Shown here: positions 1-12,089 of the stretch, one piece after another
How positions within the stretch are numbered: position 1 is the stretch's first letter
How the letters are laid out: the number at the start of each line of letters is the position of its first letter
Assembly: GCA_947846985.1 (NCBI GenBank)
Contig: CANTUZ010000001.1
Coordinates: 3,224,001-3,288,000, forward strand
Direction of reading: 5' to 3'
From: Fratercula arctica
Lineage: Eukaryota > Chordata > Aves > Charadriiformes > Alcidae
DNA: 64,000 nt
Notes under the pieces: generated by a model
The model's input: the letters and a program-made list of their open reading frames with translations, nothing else
Databases searched by the model: none
What the model was told of the DNA's origin: nothing
Position numbers and translations under genes: made by a program

Positions 1-474
1 CAACTTCACGGCACTGCAGGTAGAGCATTCATGCTCGTCTTGTTTCGTAAAACACACTCGCCTGCTTTTTCGCTCTCCTAGGCTGGTTTTCCCCCAGGAG
101 ATCTGTTCAGTTCGGTTGAAGTTGATCAAGACAGGACTAAAATTAAGTTCTGTTGAGCCGCATTTCTGGAATTGGACAAGACTCTTCTTTCTGATGCTCT
201 TGAATACCATGCTGTAACTTCTCAAGGGCAGCAGGCAATAAAGTGAAAAGACGTTGATTTTTTACAGTTTTCTTATTGGAACAAGTTCGTATTTTTCAGT
301 CTCATTTACTTTCATTACTTTTGTGTTTAGTATAAGGGAGAGAAGCAGGCACTTGGCGATGCAACTCATTTAACTTACTGACAGAGTCTAGGTGGAGATG
401 AATTGTGTCCAAAATATGCTTTTGATGACATCACCAAGCAATTCAAACCTCCAGTCTAGAGGAAAATATCCTAC

Positions 475-493
475 TTTTTTTTTTTTTTTTTTT
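475..493. repeat. T19 homopolymer
   Basis: A run of 19 T. It produces lysine- or phenylalanine-rich spurious open frames on both strands. No polyadenylation signal or gene-like sequence on the complementary side suggests a retrocopy tail. Confidence 0.9.
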
Positions 494-1332
494 ACCGATG
501 TCACCATCAGGACGGTTGGCAGTTTTGAAGCCACCATCAGTTTTAACACGCCTGGCACTGGTTGCTCTGCCCTCTGCGCTGGGCTGAGTACTGTTTTGAA
601 ATGGTTTCTCTCCTGGTTGTGATGCAGACACTGCATCTAGGGGCTGCAGCATGGAAAACACAATTGGAAACCGTATGAAAATGTGCTTTCTGGAAGAATT
701 TCCAGTGCTTTCTACTCAGATATTTCTTGACAGACTGGACATACCAGAGGGAATTACCTTTCTAGCAGGGTTTCAGTGGACTCAAATCCAGACAGAAACT
801 AGAAGAACAAGGAATGGCAGCAAGCAGAGTCTGGTTGCTATGGATTCATGTCTCAAAGTTGATGGCTTGTTAAATTGATTTATTTTTAAGATTGTCCATT
901 GTTTTCTGTTGCACCTTTCGAATTCCCTTGGGTTTTTTTACAATTTTTCTACTGCAATCTGCTATGTACATCACCTGCCCTGTAGAAATCAGCTAATAGG
1001 ATAAAAATTAAGAAGAAACTGTTTAGATTGAAGTCACTCCTTTCTCTGAATCTTTATTTTAATGTGGAAAAAGGAACATAATTTCTTTGGAGACCTTCAG
1101 CTTTCTATCAAAGCTGTTTGAAAAATCAACAGGTGGAGAAATCTGAGGGGGACAGATAGATGACAGACTGAATGACCACATAGATCTAATTTCCAGGGGA
1201 CAAAAAAAAGGTTATATAATAAAATGGTAAAGTGAACTCTCAAGTGGTTCCCTCGCTGTATTTCCTGTGCTGAATGGAGAATAAACAAGTTGTGGAAAAT
1301 CTTAAGCCAGGTCTGAGTTTGGGGACTGAGGC

Positions 1333-1361
1333 TATATTTATTTGTTTATTTATTTATTTAA
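1333..1361. repeat. (TTTA)n short tandem repeat
   Basis: Imperfect TTTA units with one TTTG interruption. Ordinary microsatellite. Confidence 0.8.
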
Positions 1362-3314
1362 ACAAGTCTTGATTAGACAAGTTTTTCACAGATTTTGAAG
1401 AACTTCCTTTAGTGCCAAGTGTATCTAATTTGTCCATCATGTGCTCATCACCAGAAGAAATTTGAATGAGTTGTCCAAGTGGCGCGCGAAAGGAGGATAT
1501 TACAAAATCTTAATCATTGAGACTTTAGTGAATATCCTAAAGTGAAGGAATAATCTCCCCAGTGCAGAGCAGGAGCTGTCCTGGTAGAAGATACCAGCAG
1601 TGTTTAACTTATCAGGATTAATGTTCTTGGAGGACTGGGGCTGGGCCATGAGATTGACCATAGAAACCAACAGTACAGACATTTCATTGCTGTGTCCCTG
1701 TGCCTGATAAAATGGGAAAAGGCCTGATTTGGGGTTTTTCATCTTCTCAGAAAGACCGGTGAGTGCTACTGTAGGTTACTTCCTTGCAAGGAGGAATATA
1801 ACAAGCTAGGAGACAACCTGGGAGAGTGGGAGAAGTAATACCACAATGGAGAAAGGCTTGAGACCTTTGTGTTGGAAGAGCCACCTTTGGGGATACCTTA
1901 AAGGAAATGCAATTTCAGCCCAATACTGACCATCCAAAGGAGTTTCAAGCTGCTGGGGACCAAATGTTTTGGATGTGGAGGCAGACCCCTCCAGGGATTA
2001 GACCCTTCCAGCTGGTTGCCCTCTTTCCTGGGACCTCAGGCTTCTACCTGCAGCAATAGGAAATGTGCTGGGTGCCGAGAGCTTTATTTAGGTGCTCAGC
2101 AAAATGGTGTTTGGACAGATAGGATTACCTCATTGCTCTTGGTATGTGAAGTTCATACTTTATGTGGCACATTTTTCAGCCCCTCTTCCCTCTCGGAGGA
2201 GGGGGAAGGGAACAGTAGGAGGGAAAAGAAAGTGGAAGGCAGGAGAGGGGGGATGCAGTCAAGGGAGGAGGTTGTGTGGGGCGCGTCTTCCCAGCTTGAG
2301 TGATTTATTTTTCTGCTGGGAAACATTGAAACTTCCAAGTCAAAATTAATGGGATAAAAACACTTTCCAGGTGCTCAGAAGTGCAAATGTACAATAAATC
2401 AAGGGGTTAGTCTACAGGAGGAAGCTCGCAGGCGAGGGAGAGGAAAACAGGCAGAAGAGCAGACTCCTGAAGCTGTGTCTCCTCTGATGTGTCAGATGGT
2501 CTCCAAGCTCCTGTGGTGCAGTGAGGACATGTTTTGAGCTGTACAAGGGACTTTCTTGGGCTGCTCCAGCCTGACGGCAGAGGAACCTGGTGTAGGAGCT
2601 CGTTGTCTGTGTTTGAAGTGCAATTAATAAGATATGACACATCTGGAGAGGGACAGGAAGGACTGAGAGGAAAAAAGAGTAAAGGCAGATTTACCAGGTC
2701 TCTCCTCATTTTCACCCTGGGACCCCAGAGCTGTAGACCAGCTCTCTGCTGACATCCCAGTATCCTCCAAAATTACATTTTCTCAGCTCTTCTTAAAGAG
2801 GGACAGAGCCACCTTTAGGGCAGATGGCCCCGACATGAGATCTGGCTCTGACTTCCAAATTGTCCTCCTACTGGTGAGGAGGATGGGTTGCATTAAGCTT
2901 CTACCCTTGTGCAGGGAGGCGAGGCGCCATCCTGCCTAGCTGATGAACCTGCATCAGGGCACATGTGGCTTCATGTCATGAGGGGATGCGACACCTTTGG
3001 GCATCAGCAAAGGGCTTTGGAGCATGGAGTAAGCTCATAGATGTTGTTGTCCCGTAGCATTCAACATTGGGCATGGGTTTGAATGCATTGCTGGTGCACT
3101 GAAGGGATGGCTTCATTGTCAGTTTGTGACCGGTTTCCTCTGCTGCAAGCTTCTGGGCAGCGTGGTTAGCTCACCTGCAGTTACTGATCACCAAAGGGAC
3201 TCCTGGTCCAGGGCAGTGCTGGCCTTTTTCATCTCTAGTATTCACTTCACAAGAGCTCCCACAGTGCCCATCATCCCAACAATGCTGGCCTTGTTCTGAC
3301 ATCTCCACCAATGA

Positions 3315-3346
3315 TTTTTTTTTTTTTTAATTTTTATTTTTTTTTT
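3315..3346. repeat. T-rich low-complexity tract
   Basis: T14, AA, T5, A, then T10, almost purely T on this strand. No retrocopy features beside it. Confidence 0.85.
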
Positions 3347-3508
3347 AACCAGAGAACATGTTTCTCAAGTACAACTGGGGTTCTCATTAGAAGAATTTGC
3401 AATGTCATGTGAAAAATGGGTCTTCTGAATGCTTGGAAAATGAAAGGAGCTAGACTGTGTCTTTGTGGAAACAGTTCCCCATCTTTTTCATACATCGCCT
3501 CCACCAGT

Positions 3509-3603
3509 TATTCTTATTGCTTATTATCTATTTCTTATTATTTATTTCTTATTATTTATTTCTTCTTATTAATTATATTTATGTATTATGTATTATTATT
3601 TCT
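3509..3603. repeat. AT-rich imperfect tandem repeat (TTTCTTATTATTTA-like)
   Basis: Units of about 14 bases built from TTTCTTATTA and TTTATT repeat roughly three times near 3531-3570, then degrade into ATTATGTATTATT. The repetition gives the hydrophobic Tyr/Leu/Ile-rich open frames here, which should not be read as a membrane protein. Confidence 0.75.
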
Positions 3604-3606
3604 ATT

Positions 3607-3690
3607 GTGGTAACACCTAGCAACTTTGGGGCAGCTCTGGCCTGCGCCGTGCTAGGTGCTGTGCAAACATACAGCAGAAATCCAGTCTCA
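3607..3690. mobile_element. Possible ancient amniote interspersed repeat (MIR-like family)
   Basis: The stretch opens with GTGGTAACACCTAG and, after a diverged interval, has GTGCTAGGTGCTGTGCAAAC. From memory this pairing is characteristic of a very common old repeat in turtles and crocodilians, whose other end carries a MIR core. No MIR core is visible nearby, so this would be a partial copy. The assignment rests on recall. Confidence 0.4.
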
Positions 3691-3879
3691 GATTTCTTTT
3701 CTATTTATCTCAAGCTATCCTGGGCTTGGCCCCAGGGAGTATATTATCAATTAGTCGACTTGCTGACAGCTGTACTGCACAATGAGTCAGTTCCCTACTT
3801 GAGATGAGCCATTGGTCAATTAAACTAATAGTGAAAATCTCTGGGCATAAGAAAGGAAACATTTATGAGCTAATGTTAA

Positions 3880-4130
3880 GTGTGCGAAGGCTAAGGGAAA
3901 TAAAAACCCTCTACAATTGTAACAGAGGAAAATGAGAACCCAGGCTCATTAATAAACAAAGAGCAGGATGTAATTAATAAATGCCTCTAAACCCACTAGA
4001 ATATGGAATTCCTTTCTAAATATGTCATTAGCAAGAAAAATAAAGAGAAAAATTAAGCTGATAAGGACGGGCTTGGAAAATTTGAAAGTATACAAATCAT
4101 AGGGCCTGGATGACATTTATCCTGCTTGTT
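3880..4130 (+). mobile_element. Ancient CR1/L3-like LINE fragment (ORF2 linker before the reverse transcriptase)
   Basis: The segment TTTGAAAGTATACAAATCAT followed by AGGGCCTGGATGACATTTAT closely resembles the part of old CR1 ORF2 that encodes a Gly-Pro-Asp-...-Ile-(His/Tyr)-Pro motif just upstream of the reverse-transcriptase palm. One inserted base breaks the frame at the Gly-Pro-Asp codons, and there are other stops, so it is a dead fossil. The upstream part (ATAAACAAAGAGCAGGAT) also has the look of this family. Boundaries are uncertain. It differs from the young avian CR1 tails elsewhere in the window. Confidence 0.5.
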
Positions 4131-4629
4131 AAAGGGATTTAACTAAGGAGTTAAGGAATCACTACAGAGCGGTGGAAATGTGGCCACAGGGTAGAAAAGC
4201 AAAGAGTTGTGGTTTGCTTTGGTACACGGCAGAAGTTTTCTGATGTGCTGGTCGTGGTACAAACACAGCAGAGAGAGATGGTCCCTGGTCGGAGGGGAGG
4301 GCATCTCTGGTTCTGGTCTGTGACATGATCCCAGGGTGAGATTTGTAACATGCAGGGAAAAAAAGAGAAAAATTCTTGATCTTCCAACCTTTGGGGAAAA
4401 AAAAAAAAAACAACCCAGCTCTGTTACAAAACAACCATATTGGTCATATTGTAGTGGGGAATAATGATTTAGAAAGGAAGCACATTATGGTTTAAAACTA
4501 CTTCTAACTATCAGTAGGTCAGGCGTTTCACAACTTTTTCATGTCTTGGGCTTTATGTTCACACTCACTTATTGTGCCTCTTTGCTGCATGGGCCCCAAA
4601 AGCTCTCCCTTTTATCTTCTTGAGATGTA
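4131..4629. other. Unique non-coding DNA
   Basis: No exon or RNA gene recognised. Contains an A-rich stretch near 4394-4410. Small open frames on the minus strand run through it without any recognisable domain. Confidence 0.5.
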
Positions 4630-4970
4630 ACCCCGGGCGGGGTGTAGAAGAACCCCACCAGCCCCAGATGTCAAAGCCCTTGAGGAACGCCGTCTCCTGA
4701 ACTTCATTTGCTCATGTACCTTTATGAATCCGGGCTCTGGCCAAGAGAGAGGCGTACGTCTGAAAAACCTGAAATGGGCAGCAGATGCAAAACCTGGCAT
4801 GGGGGAACGCCTGACGCCGATTGAGGGATGACAGGCTTTGAAACGGAGGAGAGGCGTCTCACGTCGGATGCAGCACAGATGGGGGAATCCGAGGAGAACT
4901 GCTCGGGGAGGAAGAGACATGATCAAAGAGATACTCGCTCAGGATGAATATCAGCGGGACGGGATGGCAT
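4630..4970. promoter_or_regulatory. CpG-dense patch, possible small CpG island or enhancer
   Basis: I count about 19 CpG dinucleotides in roughly 340 bases, including CCCCGGGCGGGG at the left edge, GGCGTACGTC and GGCGTCTCACGTCGGA. Flanking kilobases have very few. Overlapping open frames of about 80 to 150 codons cross it on both strands (for example minus 4612-4926) but show no family motif. No TATA box or downstream exon is evident, so a promoter function is only a possibility; a recently arrived GC-rich sequence is an alternative. Confidence 0.35.
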
Positions 4971-7900
4971 TTGTCAAGATCAGAGGAAAAGAGGTTCCTG
5001 CACAAGGGTTTGGTGGTGCAGATGGGTTGGGAAGGGCAGGCTGCAGAGGCAGCATGTGTAAGGCAATGAGCCAGAGCTGAACATAAATGCAGGGGATGAG
5101 CTGACTCTCCACTAGTTAACATAAATCCAGCAGTTATTTTCCCCTTCAAAAGCCATGCTCTTGCTCGATTATGAATTATCAATCCGTGGCATCGAGGTCT
5201 GCAGTAAGATTGCATGGTCCTAAAATTCAACCTCTGCACTGCAAATCTGTGCATTTGCTGGAGATCAGTGCTCTGCTTTAGTCCTCCCTGTTTTTTTTTT
5301 TTCCATTTTCTTTTCACTGGGAGCAGAATCAGCCCCGCAACTGTCTAGTCCAGCTTTTTCCCAGTACACAACACAAGTGACAATATTCTGGCAACCTATA
5401 TCTGGGATATTTTTTTGGCAGTCCTGTTCTCTTTCTTTTCTGGACTTTAATATGCATTTCAAATCTTCACTGCAAAATGCAAAAAAGTAAATAAAGAGAC
5501 AATTTAGACGGGTAATATACAAACCTAACAGAAGATGGAGAAGAGAAACATTAACAAATAAACCTAAATAAAGAGTCAAACTCTTAATAAATTACGTCCG
5601 ACCACCAGACAACTGTAGCAAAGCAGCCAAATTAGCTGCCATACCCCAATGCTGATAGTCTAGATAAAATAGTAAAACAAATCTGGACCAAAGAGAGGCT
5701 CTCAGCAATGGTACAACAGTTTGCTTTCTAGCCGAGGCAAAAATAACATGTAATCATTTAATACAATTTCTTCAAATAAACTTCATTTTGAGATAATGAC
5801 TTCCAGATGGATGAAGGTTTATAAACATCTCTGCCACATGATACGTTCCCACTGGGTAACAGAGAGGGTAAGAGAGGGACTTAGTCACTGGGTCTACACC
5901 AGTAAATTAAATGTACCCAGTGCTGATCTCCAGCCTCGAGGCCAAACAGCAAGGAAGGGCTTGTGTCCATATTGCTGTTCCCTCTTGCCATCCAAAACCA
6001 GGTGGCTGCTTCTGACCTGCCTGTTGGGAAGAATCCCTGGCTTGTGCTGCCTCCTGAGCTGTGCCTGGGAGGTGTCCGTGGAGCAGTCTGGTGGTCCAGG
6101 CCTGACTGGTGCCAAGGCTGTCATAAAAATTAAGCCATTTGGAGAAAGGAGCTCTCATGCCTGGGAATAATCCCAGGTGCTGTTTTGTTTACCTATATGG
6201 ACACAGCCTAAGGGAAACTTTGCAGGCGACCCCACAACCCTTTCTGCATCAACCAATGCCCTCCTTGAAACTATTTTGGAAGCTCATCTAAGGCTTCAGG
6301 GCTGGATTATCATGGCCAGCTTTGAAAACATGGAAGCCCACATAAAAGATCAAGTCACAAATGGTCGTACTCAAAGCCAAGGCAAGAACCTGTTCAAGAT
6401 GTCCATAGAGTTTGTCAACTAATAGCCCAGCACCTTTTTGGATGAAAAACTAGCCTTGAGCTCCTTGGAGCCAAAGCTGCTAGTCAGGCTGTCAGTGTTA
6501 CACATGTATTTGATTGCTTTGTTGGGTTGGGGCCCTGCAGAATCGGCGCGAGGAATGCGAAGGAAACAATGGCACTTCGCGCTTAGCGTGGAGAATTTTG
6601 AGTGTTATTAATTATTTTTCATTTTGCTGGTTAGCATTAAGAGACAGAGGGCTGAAACAAATCCAGGCAGAAATCAGCCACAGTTATTAGTGTCTCAAAT
6701 CTTTGTCTTGTAGGCTTCAGTCTGGTTAAAACAACAGGGGGGAAAAAAAAAAAAAGCTAGACATGTTTCAGATGAAGGCCCCCGAGGTATGTGGGATTTT
6801 AGATAAATGACCTGGGTTGGGTCCAGCACTAATTGTTTCCCTTTAAATCCTCAGATATTTCCCCCCCGCCCTGTTTACAGAGGATTGTTAGTTTGTCTCT
6901 TTTGCCTCACTTTTATCCGTACCTCCTGCCATGACAATACCTCCACAGGTCCCACAGCTGAAATCTAAATGATCCATGGAGACAGTTGGATTTCATAAAC
7001 GATCTGATGGGAAGTTGGCATGTTTCTATCTTGCGTTGCTTGGTTTTTCACCTGGTGGGTTGGAAGGGGAGTCCTGAGCTTCCAGGATCCCACATCTTGG
7101 GCAAATGGACTGCTGTGGAGCTGTGACCAGGGGTCCCATTTCCTAAGCTCTTCTGCTCTCCAGAAGTCCTTGCAGTCCATGGATGTCTACAAGGATTCCC
7201 ATGTTGTCAGGTCCTCTGCAACCAGGCTGCTTTTAGCCTTTCCAAGCAGGAGTTGTGGGAGAGATGTAGCAATGGCCTGAAGTCCCAAAGTTTCCCAGTC
7301 TCTCAGGGCTGCACGTTTCCGGGGCTCTGGGGCAGCCCTTTGGTGGTGAAGGGGTTCCAGAGGCTCTTTTGACCTGGTCCACATAAAAGCATGAAACCCA
7401 GCACATTTCAAGATGCTCAGGTAATCACTGAAAGAGGAGATAGGCTTTGGGATGATATTTTTAACTTCATGAACAGATGTAAATGGTAGATCTTGAGATG
7501 AAGGGTTATTGGTGGCTTACAACCCTAACTAGGTGTGATGAGACAGCGATACCCATTATGAATCCTCCTGGTTCTGAGCCACAGATGCTGGCAGAGGTTG
7601 GCTAAGAGAAGATCAGAAACTCATTTTATTATATTTCATGTAGGTGGAAAACAAGGCAAAGGACAAGAAAGGATAAGCTTTTGGTTAAAGGCCCTGCACA
7701 GACTAAGGGACTGCAAGGTTATTGAATGCAACCTGAATTCATCCCATCTGAAATGGGGTTAGACCTGAAGTTACACTGTCTTCTTTCTCGGATTATGAAT
7801 ACCACGAGCTTCACGGGAAGTTGATGCAAAGGATACAGATGCTGCGGTGGGTGCCATGTTTCTAATCCCCAGACCTGAAGCTTGGTGGGCCTGGCACAAA

Positions 7901-10900
7901 GGAAAAAGGGAGGGTGTTTGTTTAGAGCCAGTGACATTTGCCAATTCCATGGCAAAGGGTGGCAGTCGAAAGGCAGATGGAAGTTCCTGGATATCTGAAG
8001 GGGAAGTGATGAGGATTTTCAATGGCTCTGCCCGTTTTCAGGAGCTGCAGGTCTGAAGCACCTAACGAATATCTGCTATGCTCGCCTCTTCTCAACTGAA
8101 GAGACAACAGAGGCTGAGACAGCTCATCTTGGGCAGGGTGGGAGCTGTGTTTCCAGTCTGGAGAGTGGAGTATCACCAGTTCCCAGTCTGACCCCATGCT
8201 GAAATTCAGAACCATGCACAGATTGTTTCTCGAAAACGTTTAACTTTGACTGTAAGAACAGCCGTGGACGAGTCTCTGTTGCTGGTTATACATCAATGTG
8301 TTTCTCATCAGTTCATATTCCAGCTACACTTGACAACCATCTCATTAAATGTTAAACCCTGTGTGTTTTCATCTCAAATTCTTTGTGAGAGTATCAGCTC
8401 CACCGCTGCCAAGCTGGATGCCAGGTCTTAGGCAGGTGGGAGAAGCCACAAGTCGATTGTGCTGCCCTTGAACTGTGTATCCCAGCAGTACCGTGGAAGT
8501 CTTGCTCAACCAGCTCTGCATGCCAAAATCTCCCCAAGCTTCCTCCTTCACCCTCCATTGACACAGCAGATGCTTTTGGACACCTTCCCAGTTTCATCAG
8601 GTCAGTTCTCAGAAGGCTGGAAATCTCTGTTTCCCATATAGTCCCCCTAAAATATAAACAAATATCATCTGTGTTGGAGCTGAGCGGTGGAAGTGTGTGT
8701 GTCCTGTTATAGATTCATGTTTACATTATTACTGGGAGAAGATTAGGTGGTTTCTTCTTTTTACATTTTTTTAGTTTTCTTGCATGTCCCATGGTTTTGC
8801 AACACAGAGTATATACTGGGACTCCTTTGAAAAGAAGTGGCTTAGAGGGGCCTCAAGCTTCCTCTGCTCTGTCTGGATTTTGCAAGCCAAAGGTTATCTA
8901 TCCTCCACCCTAACATCTCTTCCATGACCAGGATTTCTTTATCATTCCTTCTCTCCAGCTAACCCCTGCTGGATGTTCAGTGGTCCCACCCTATGCTGGC
9001 ATAACAAGGGTGACTATTGAGGTTGATTACATCGTGCTGCTGCAAATGCACTGGATGAACTCTTTCCTATGTGTGTTACGCAGCTCCTCTGTGTCACTAG
9101 AGACTTCGCTGTCCCCGCAGTAACAGCAAGCACGTGAAGACACTGCCTAATGAAGATACAACCAGACCAATGTACTTGCTAATCAAGCCAGCATCCCAAG
9201 AGCTGGCAGAAGAACTGAATGCTCATGCAGAGTCAGCATGTGGGCCACGAATATTACTTTCCATCGAGCGCAAGCGTAACTGCAGCCAAGTCTGGGCCAA
9301 CTCTTCAGCATCGCTGAAACCAGACGAGTATCTGGGTTAAGGTTCCAGTTGGAGGCGAGAGTCCTGCAGAACTTCTTGCTTTCTTGTTTTGTTTTTCACC
9401 AGTGAACCACTAAGCCCCAGGAGTGATCATTCCAGTTGGAAAAGGACTCAACTGATCCAGTTTGTGCAAGAGCCTTTCAACCTAGGAATCAGTGCATCTC
9501 CTGCCTGTTGAGTCAAGCTTCTTACAGAGGGGACCATGTTGTGCTGTTGCAGGGGTGGTGGAAAGGGGAGGGATAAGGTCTTCGGGACTGCCGTGACCTT
9601 CAGGGAGCCTGGGAGCAGGCAACGGGTGGCTTTGCCTTGTTTTGTTTGCATTGGAGAAGGTGGGAGTTGATTTTGGTCTTGACACTCACCGTGCTACCAA
9701 AAGGGTCAGAAAGTCACCAGTCAAACTTCACTGGAGACCGGGGGGGCAAGAAAAGTGATGTCTTCTGAGACATAGGCCAGTGCGTGAGATTTGCAGCCAG
9801 GTGATGGAGCCCAGAGGGAAGGCGTGCGTGGCAGAGGCGGCATGGCCAGGTCATGCTCCGAGACTGACTTTTACAGCTGTCAGCTAATCTCTCTCTCTTT
9901 GGGGAGCTCTAGCTCACGTTACCAGTGGTAGGGGGTGAGAATGACCTGTAACTGGAGGCGGACAATGACCCATAAACCAGCTCTTCTGACAGCTTGCTGG
10001 AGTCAGTCCCCTGTCTCTTGAAAGGAGGCACCTCGAAGGCAGCTCCTTCTTGAACCAAGTGCCTCTTTCCCCTTTTTGGAAGGGGGAGAGACACAAAGAT
10101 GCTGCATCTGTGGTGTTAGGACCACGTCTGTGTTTCCCCCATAAATGCATTTCATCAGAGAATTCTTCTGTGCCCAAAAAAAATGTTCCCCTCGAACTCA
10201 ACCTTTTTTTTGACGAAAATTTAGTGTATTTACTAAATCACTAAGATTCACCCTTTTAGTGAATCTTCATGATTTCTCAACTCCACAGAAGGACGTACTC
10301 CCCGAACCAAAGACAGACAAGTCTCAGCCCTAGTGTAGGTGATCGCCCCAAGCCTGGGGAGAGCAGGGAAGGGGATAATCCTGCTTTACCGTGGGACCCT
10401 CGCTGTCAGTTTCCCACAGTGCAGATGGTTGCCATTCCCACTAATCCAGGCGAGCTTTTCTTGTTCTTTCTAATGGTGTTTCATAACATATAGGGAAATA
10501 TTCATTGGAGCAGGGAGAATGGAAAATTTCAAGAACGATCAGATAAATTCTCCACGAAAAAATTATCACAGAAAATGTTGACAAAGGGAAATTTCATGTA
10601 AGAAGTTTCATTTGTGGGGGAAAAGGTCATTTTATAACTAAAAGTTTTTAGTAAAAACTATTCCTATGCCTTTCCCCACCTCTGTTGCTGGTGCTCCTGC
10701 ATAAGCCCATCAGCATCTATTCATCCAGAACAGCTTCTTGTTTCATCCTTGTGCATCCTCAGCATTAGCGAGGATGGCACCTTTGAAGTCTGTACCCCCA
10801 GTCACTGCTGGTGGGAACGTTGCCTCTGTCCTTCAGGGGGGACATCGCATGTGGGTGGGGATGACCCAAAGATGGTTCCTTCTCATGGATATGCTAAACC

Positions 10901-11387
10901 ATACGAGTCTGCCATGACTTGGCAGGAGGGAGTGTGTGAACATAGACCTCGGAATATGGCTCCACCTGGCAAGGCTGTGTCATGCCTTGAGCCCAGACTG
11001 CTTTTAGGCAAACCATGGATGACATAGGGCTTTTAGCCAAGCTTTAGGGTGCACCAGGGAACAACTTTTGTGCATGCTACCCCTTGTATCCTTCTCATAC
11101 AAGGAACAAGGGTGATTCACTGTGTCCAGCCACCATCATTTACCCCAAGGGTCCTTGGGCATCATGTGGCTGATGCCCAGCAGAGAGTTGGCCATAAGGT
11201 CTTTGGAAGGTTCATGGTTTTGGACCATGGATATGGTCTAACACTACACATTTGGTAGAGTTGATGGAGTGGGAAGGGTACTTCAGCCTGGGTACATCAG
11301 CATGGCCATGCCTGCTAAATTGCGTGAATACGGTGGTAAAGAAGCACATGGGCTTTATCAGGATCACAGAATGCAGCCCCTGCTTCT
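4971..11387. other. Unique non-coding DNA with few features
   Basis: No coding exon, RNA gene or young retrotransposon recognised. Small notable items are a CpG cluster at about 6540-6590 (AATCGGCGCGAGG and CTTCGCGCTTAGCG), an A-rich tract near 6745, and the stem-loops at 10,220-10,267. A 68-codon plus-strand frame at 9134-9340 follows an AG-ending pyrimidine-containing stretch, but lacks a credible donor, conserved domain or partner exon. All other open frames are under about 125 codons. Confidence 0.55.
10220..10267. other. Pair of adjacent stem-loops with alternative pairing
   Basis: TTTAGT at 10,220-10,225 pairs with ACTAAA at 10,232-10,237. Immediately downstream AAGATTCAC at 10,243-10,251 pairs perfectly with GTGAATCTT at 10,259-10,267, a 9-bp stem with a 7-base loop. 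CACTAA at 10,239-10,244 can alternatively pair with TTAGTG at 10,256-10,261. No function can be assigned; it could be a chance palindrome in AT-rich DNA or the remnant of a small inverted-repeat element. Confidence 0.5.
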
Positions 11388-11490
11388 CTCCCAGCTTTGA
11401 CGTTAGCTCTCTGTGTGACCCTGGACTACCCTGCTCAGCTTCTTTATCCGTCAGACTGGGACAATAATGACGGGCTACCTCACAAGTGGA
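11388..11490 (+). mobile_element. MIR-like SINE fragment (core region)
   Basis: The order of sub-motifs matches the tRNA-derived MIR core as I remember it: a CCCAGCTTTG block, then TAGCTCTCTGTGTGACC, then CAGCTTCTTTATCCGTCAGA, then GGGACAATAATGA and GGCTACCTCACA. The spacing between blocks also fits. The copy is heavily diverged, as expected of an element active before the bird-mammal split. The tRNA-like head and the 3' tail are not recognisable. Confidence 0.6.
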
Positions 11491-12089
11491 GTTTACGAGT
11501 TCACCTCTGGACCCATTGTCCCAGCAGAGTGTTATGGGGCGGTTGGGGTCATTAAAAATCTGATGGAGTTGTTTTTGTGGTTTGTCTTTGCAAGAGTACA
11601 TGGGGCACTACCCCAGGCGTCCTGGCAAACCTTCCAGCTTCCTTTCTGTTATCACGATGAAAGGGGACGTGTCAGCCCTAGAAAATGCGTGTTAAGCAAG
11701 AAAGAGGAGACTGCTGGGAAAGGACTTCTTTTCTGCAAAATTAGTTTTGCTGAGTTTACAAGGTGTCGAAGGCTATTAATACAGCATGCTTTGGTACCAT
11801 GAGATTGTAAACAAAGTTTCAATATGCCTTTCTACAGAGCCATTTATCTGCCTCCATCTTTTTCCCCTCTGGCTTTTTTCCACAATTTTTTTTTTTTCCT
11901 TTTTTTTTCTCCTTCTCATTCTTTTGCTTTGTCTCCTGGATTTATTCCCATTCTCTAGGTTGCCTTATTAATTTTCCTCTTTCTCAAAGAAAAAAACAGG
12001 CTTGTGTGCTGGAGACTTTACAACATTCTCTCATAGTCCTGGATTTAAAACGCCTAGCCGGGGGTCTATAATGTACTGACATGGAAAGA

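Larger units (their letters stand above)
1..3314. other. Unique non-coding DNA, no gene recognised
   Basis: I see no convincing exon, RNA gene or recognisable mobile element here. Open frames are all about 100 codons or less and overlap each other on both strands without any family motif. Recognisable items are simple repeats only: a 19-base T run near 480 and an ATTT-type run near 1345. A purine-rich patch at about 2190-2270 (GGA/GAA-rich) explains the open frames in that spot. Intergenic or intronic sequence is the best reading. Confidence 0.6.

Noticed and set aside
3457..3807. 116-codon Leu/Ile/Tyr-rich frame resembling a membrane protein
   Set aside because: It is produced by an AT-rich tandem repeat followed by an old interspersed repeat.
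9134..9340. 68-codon frame after a CCCCGCAG acceptor-like site, possible exon
   Set aside because: No convincing polypyrimidine tract or donor, no recognised protein similarity, and the frame ends in its own stop without partner exons.
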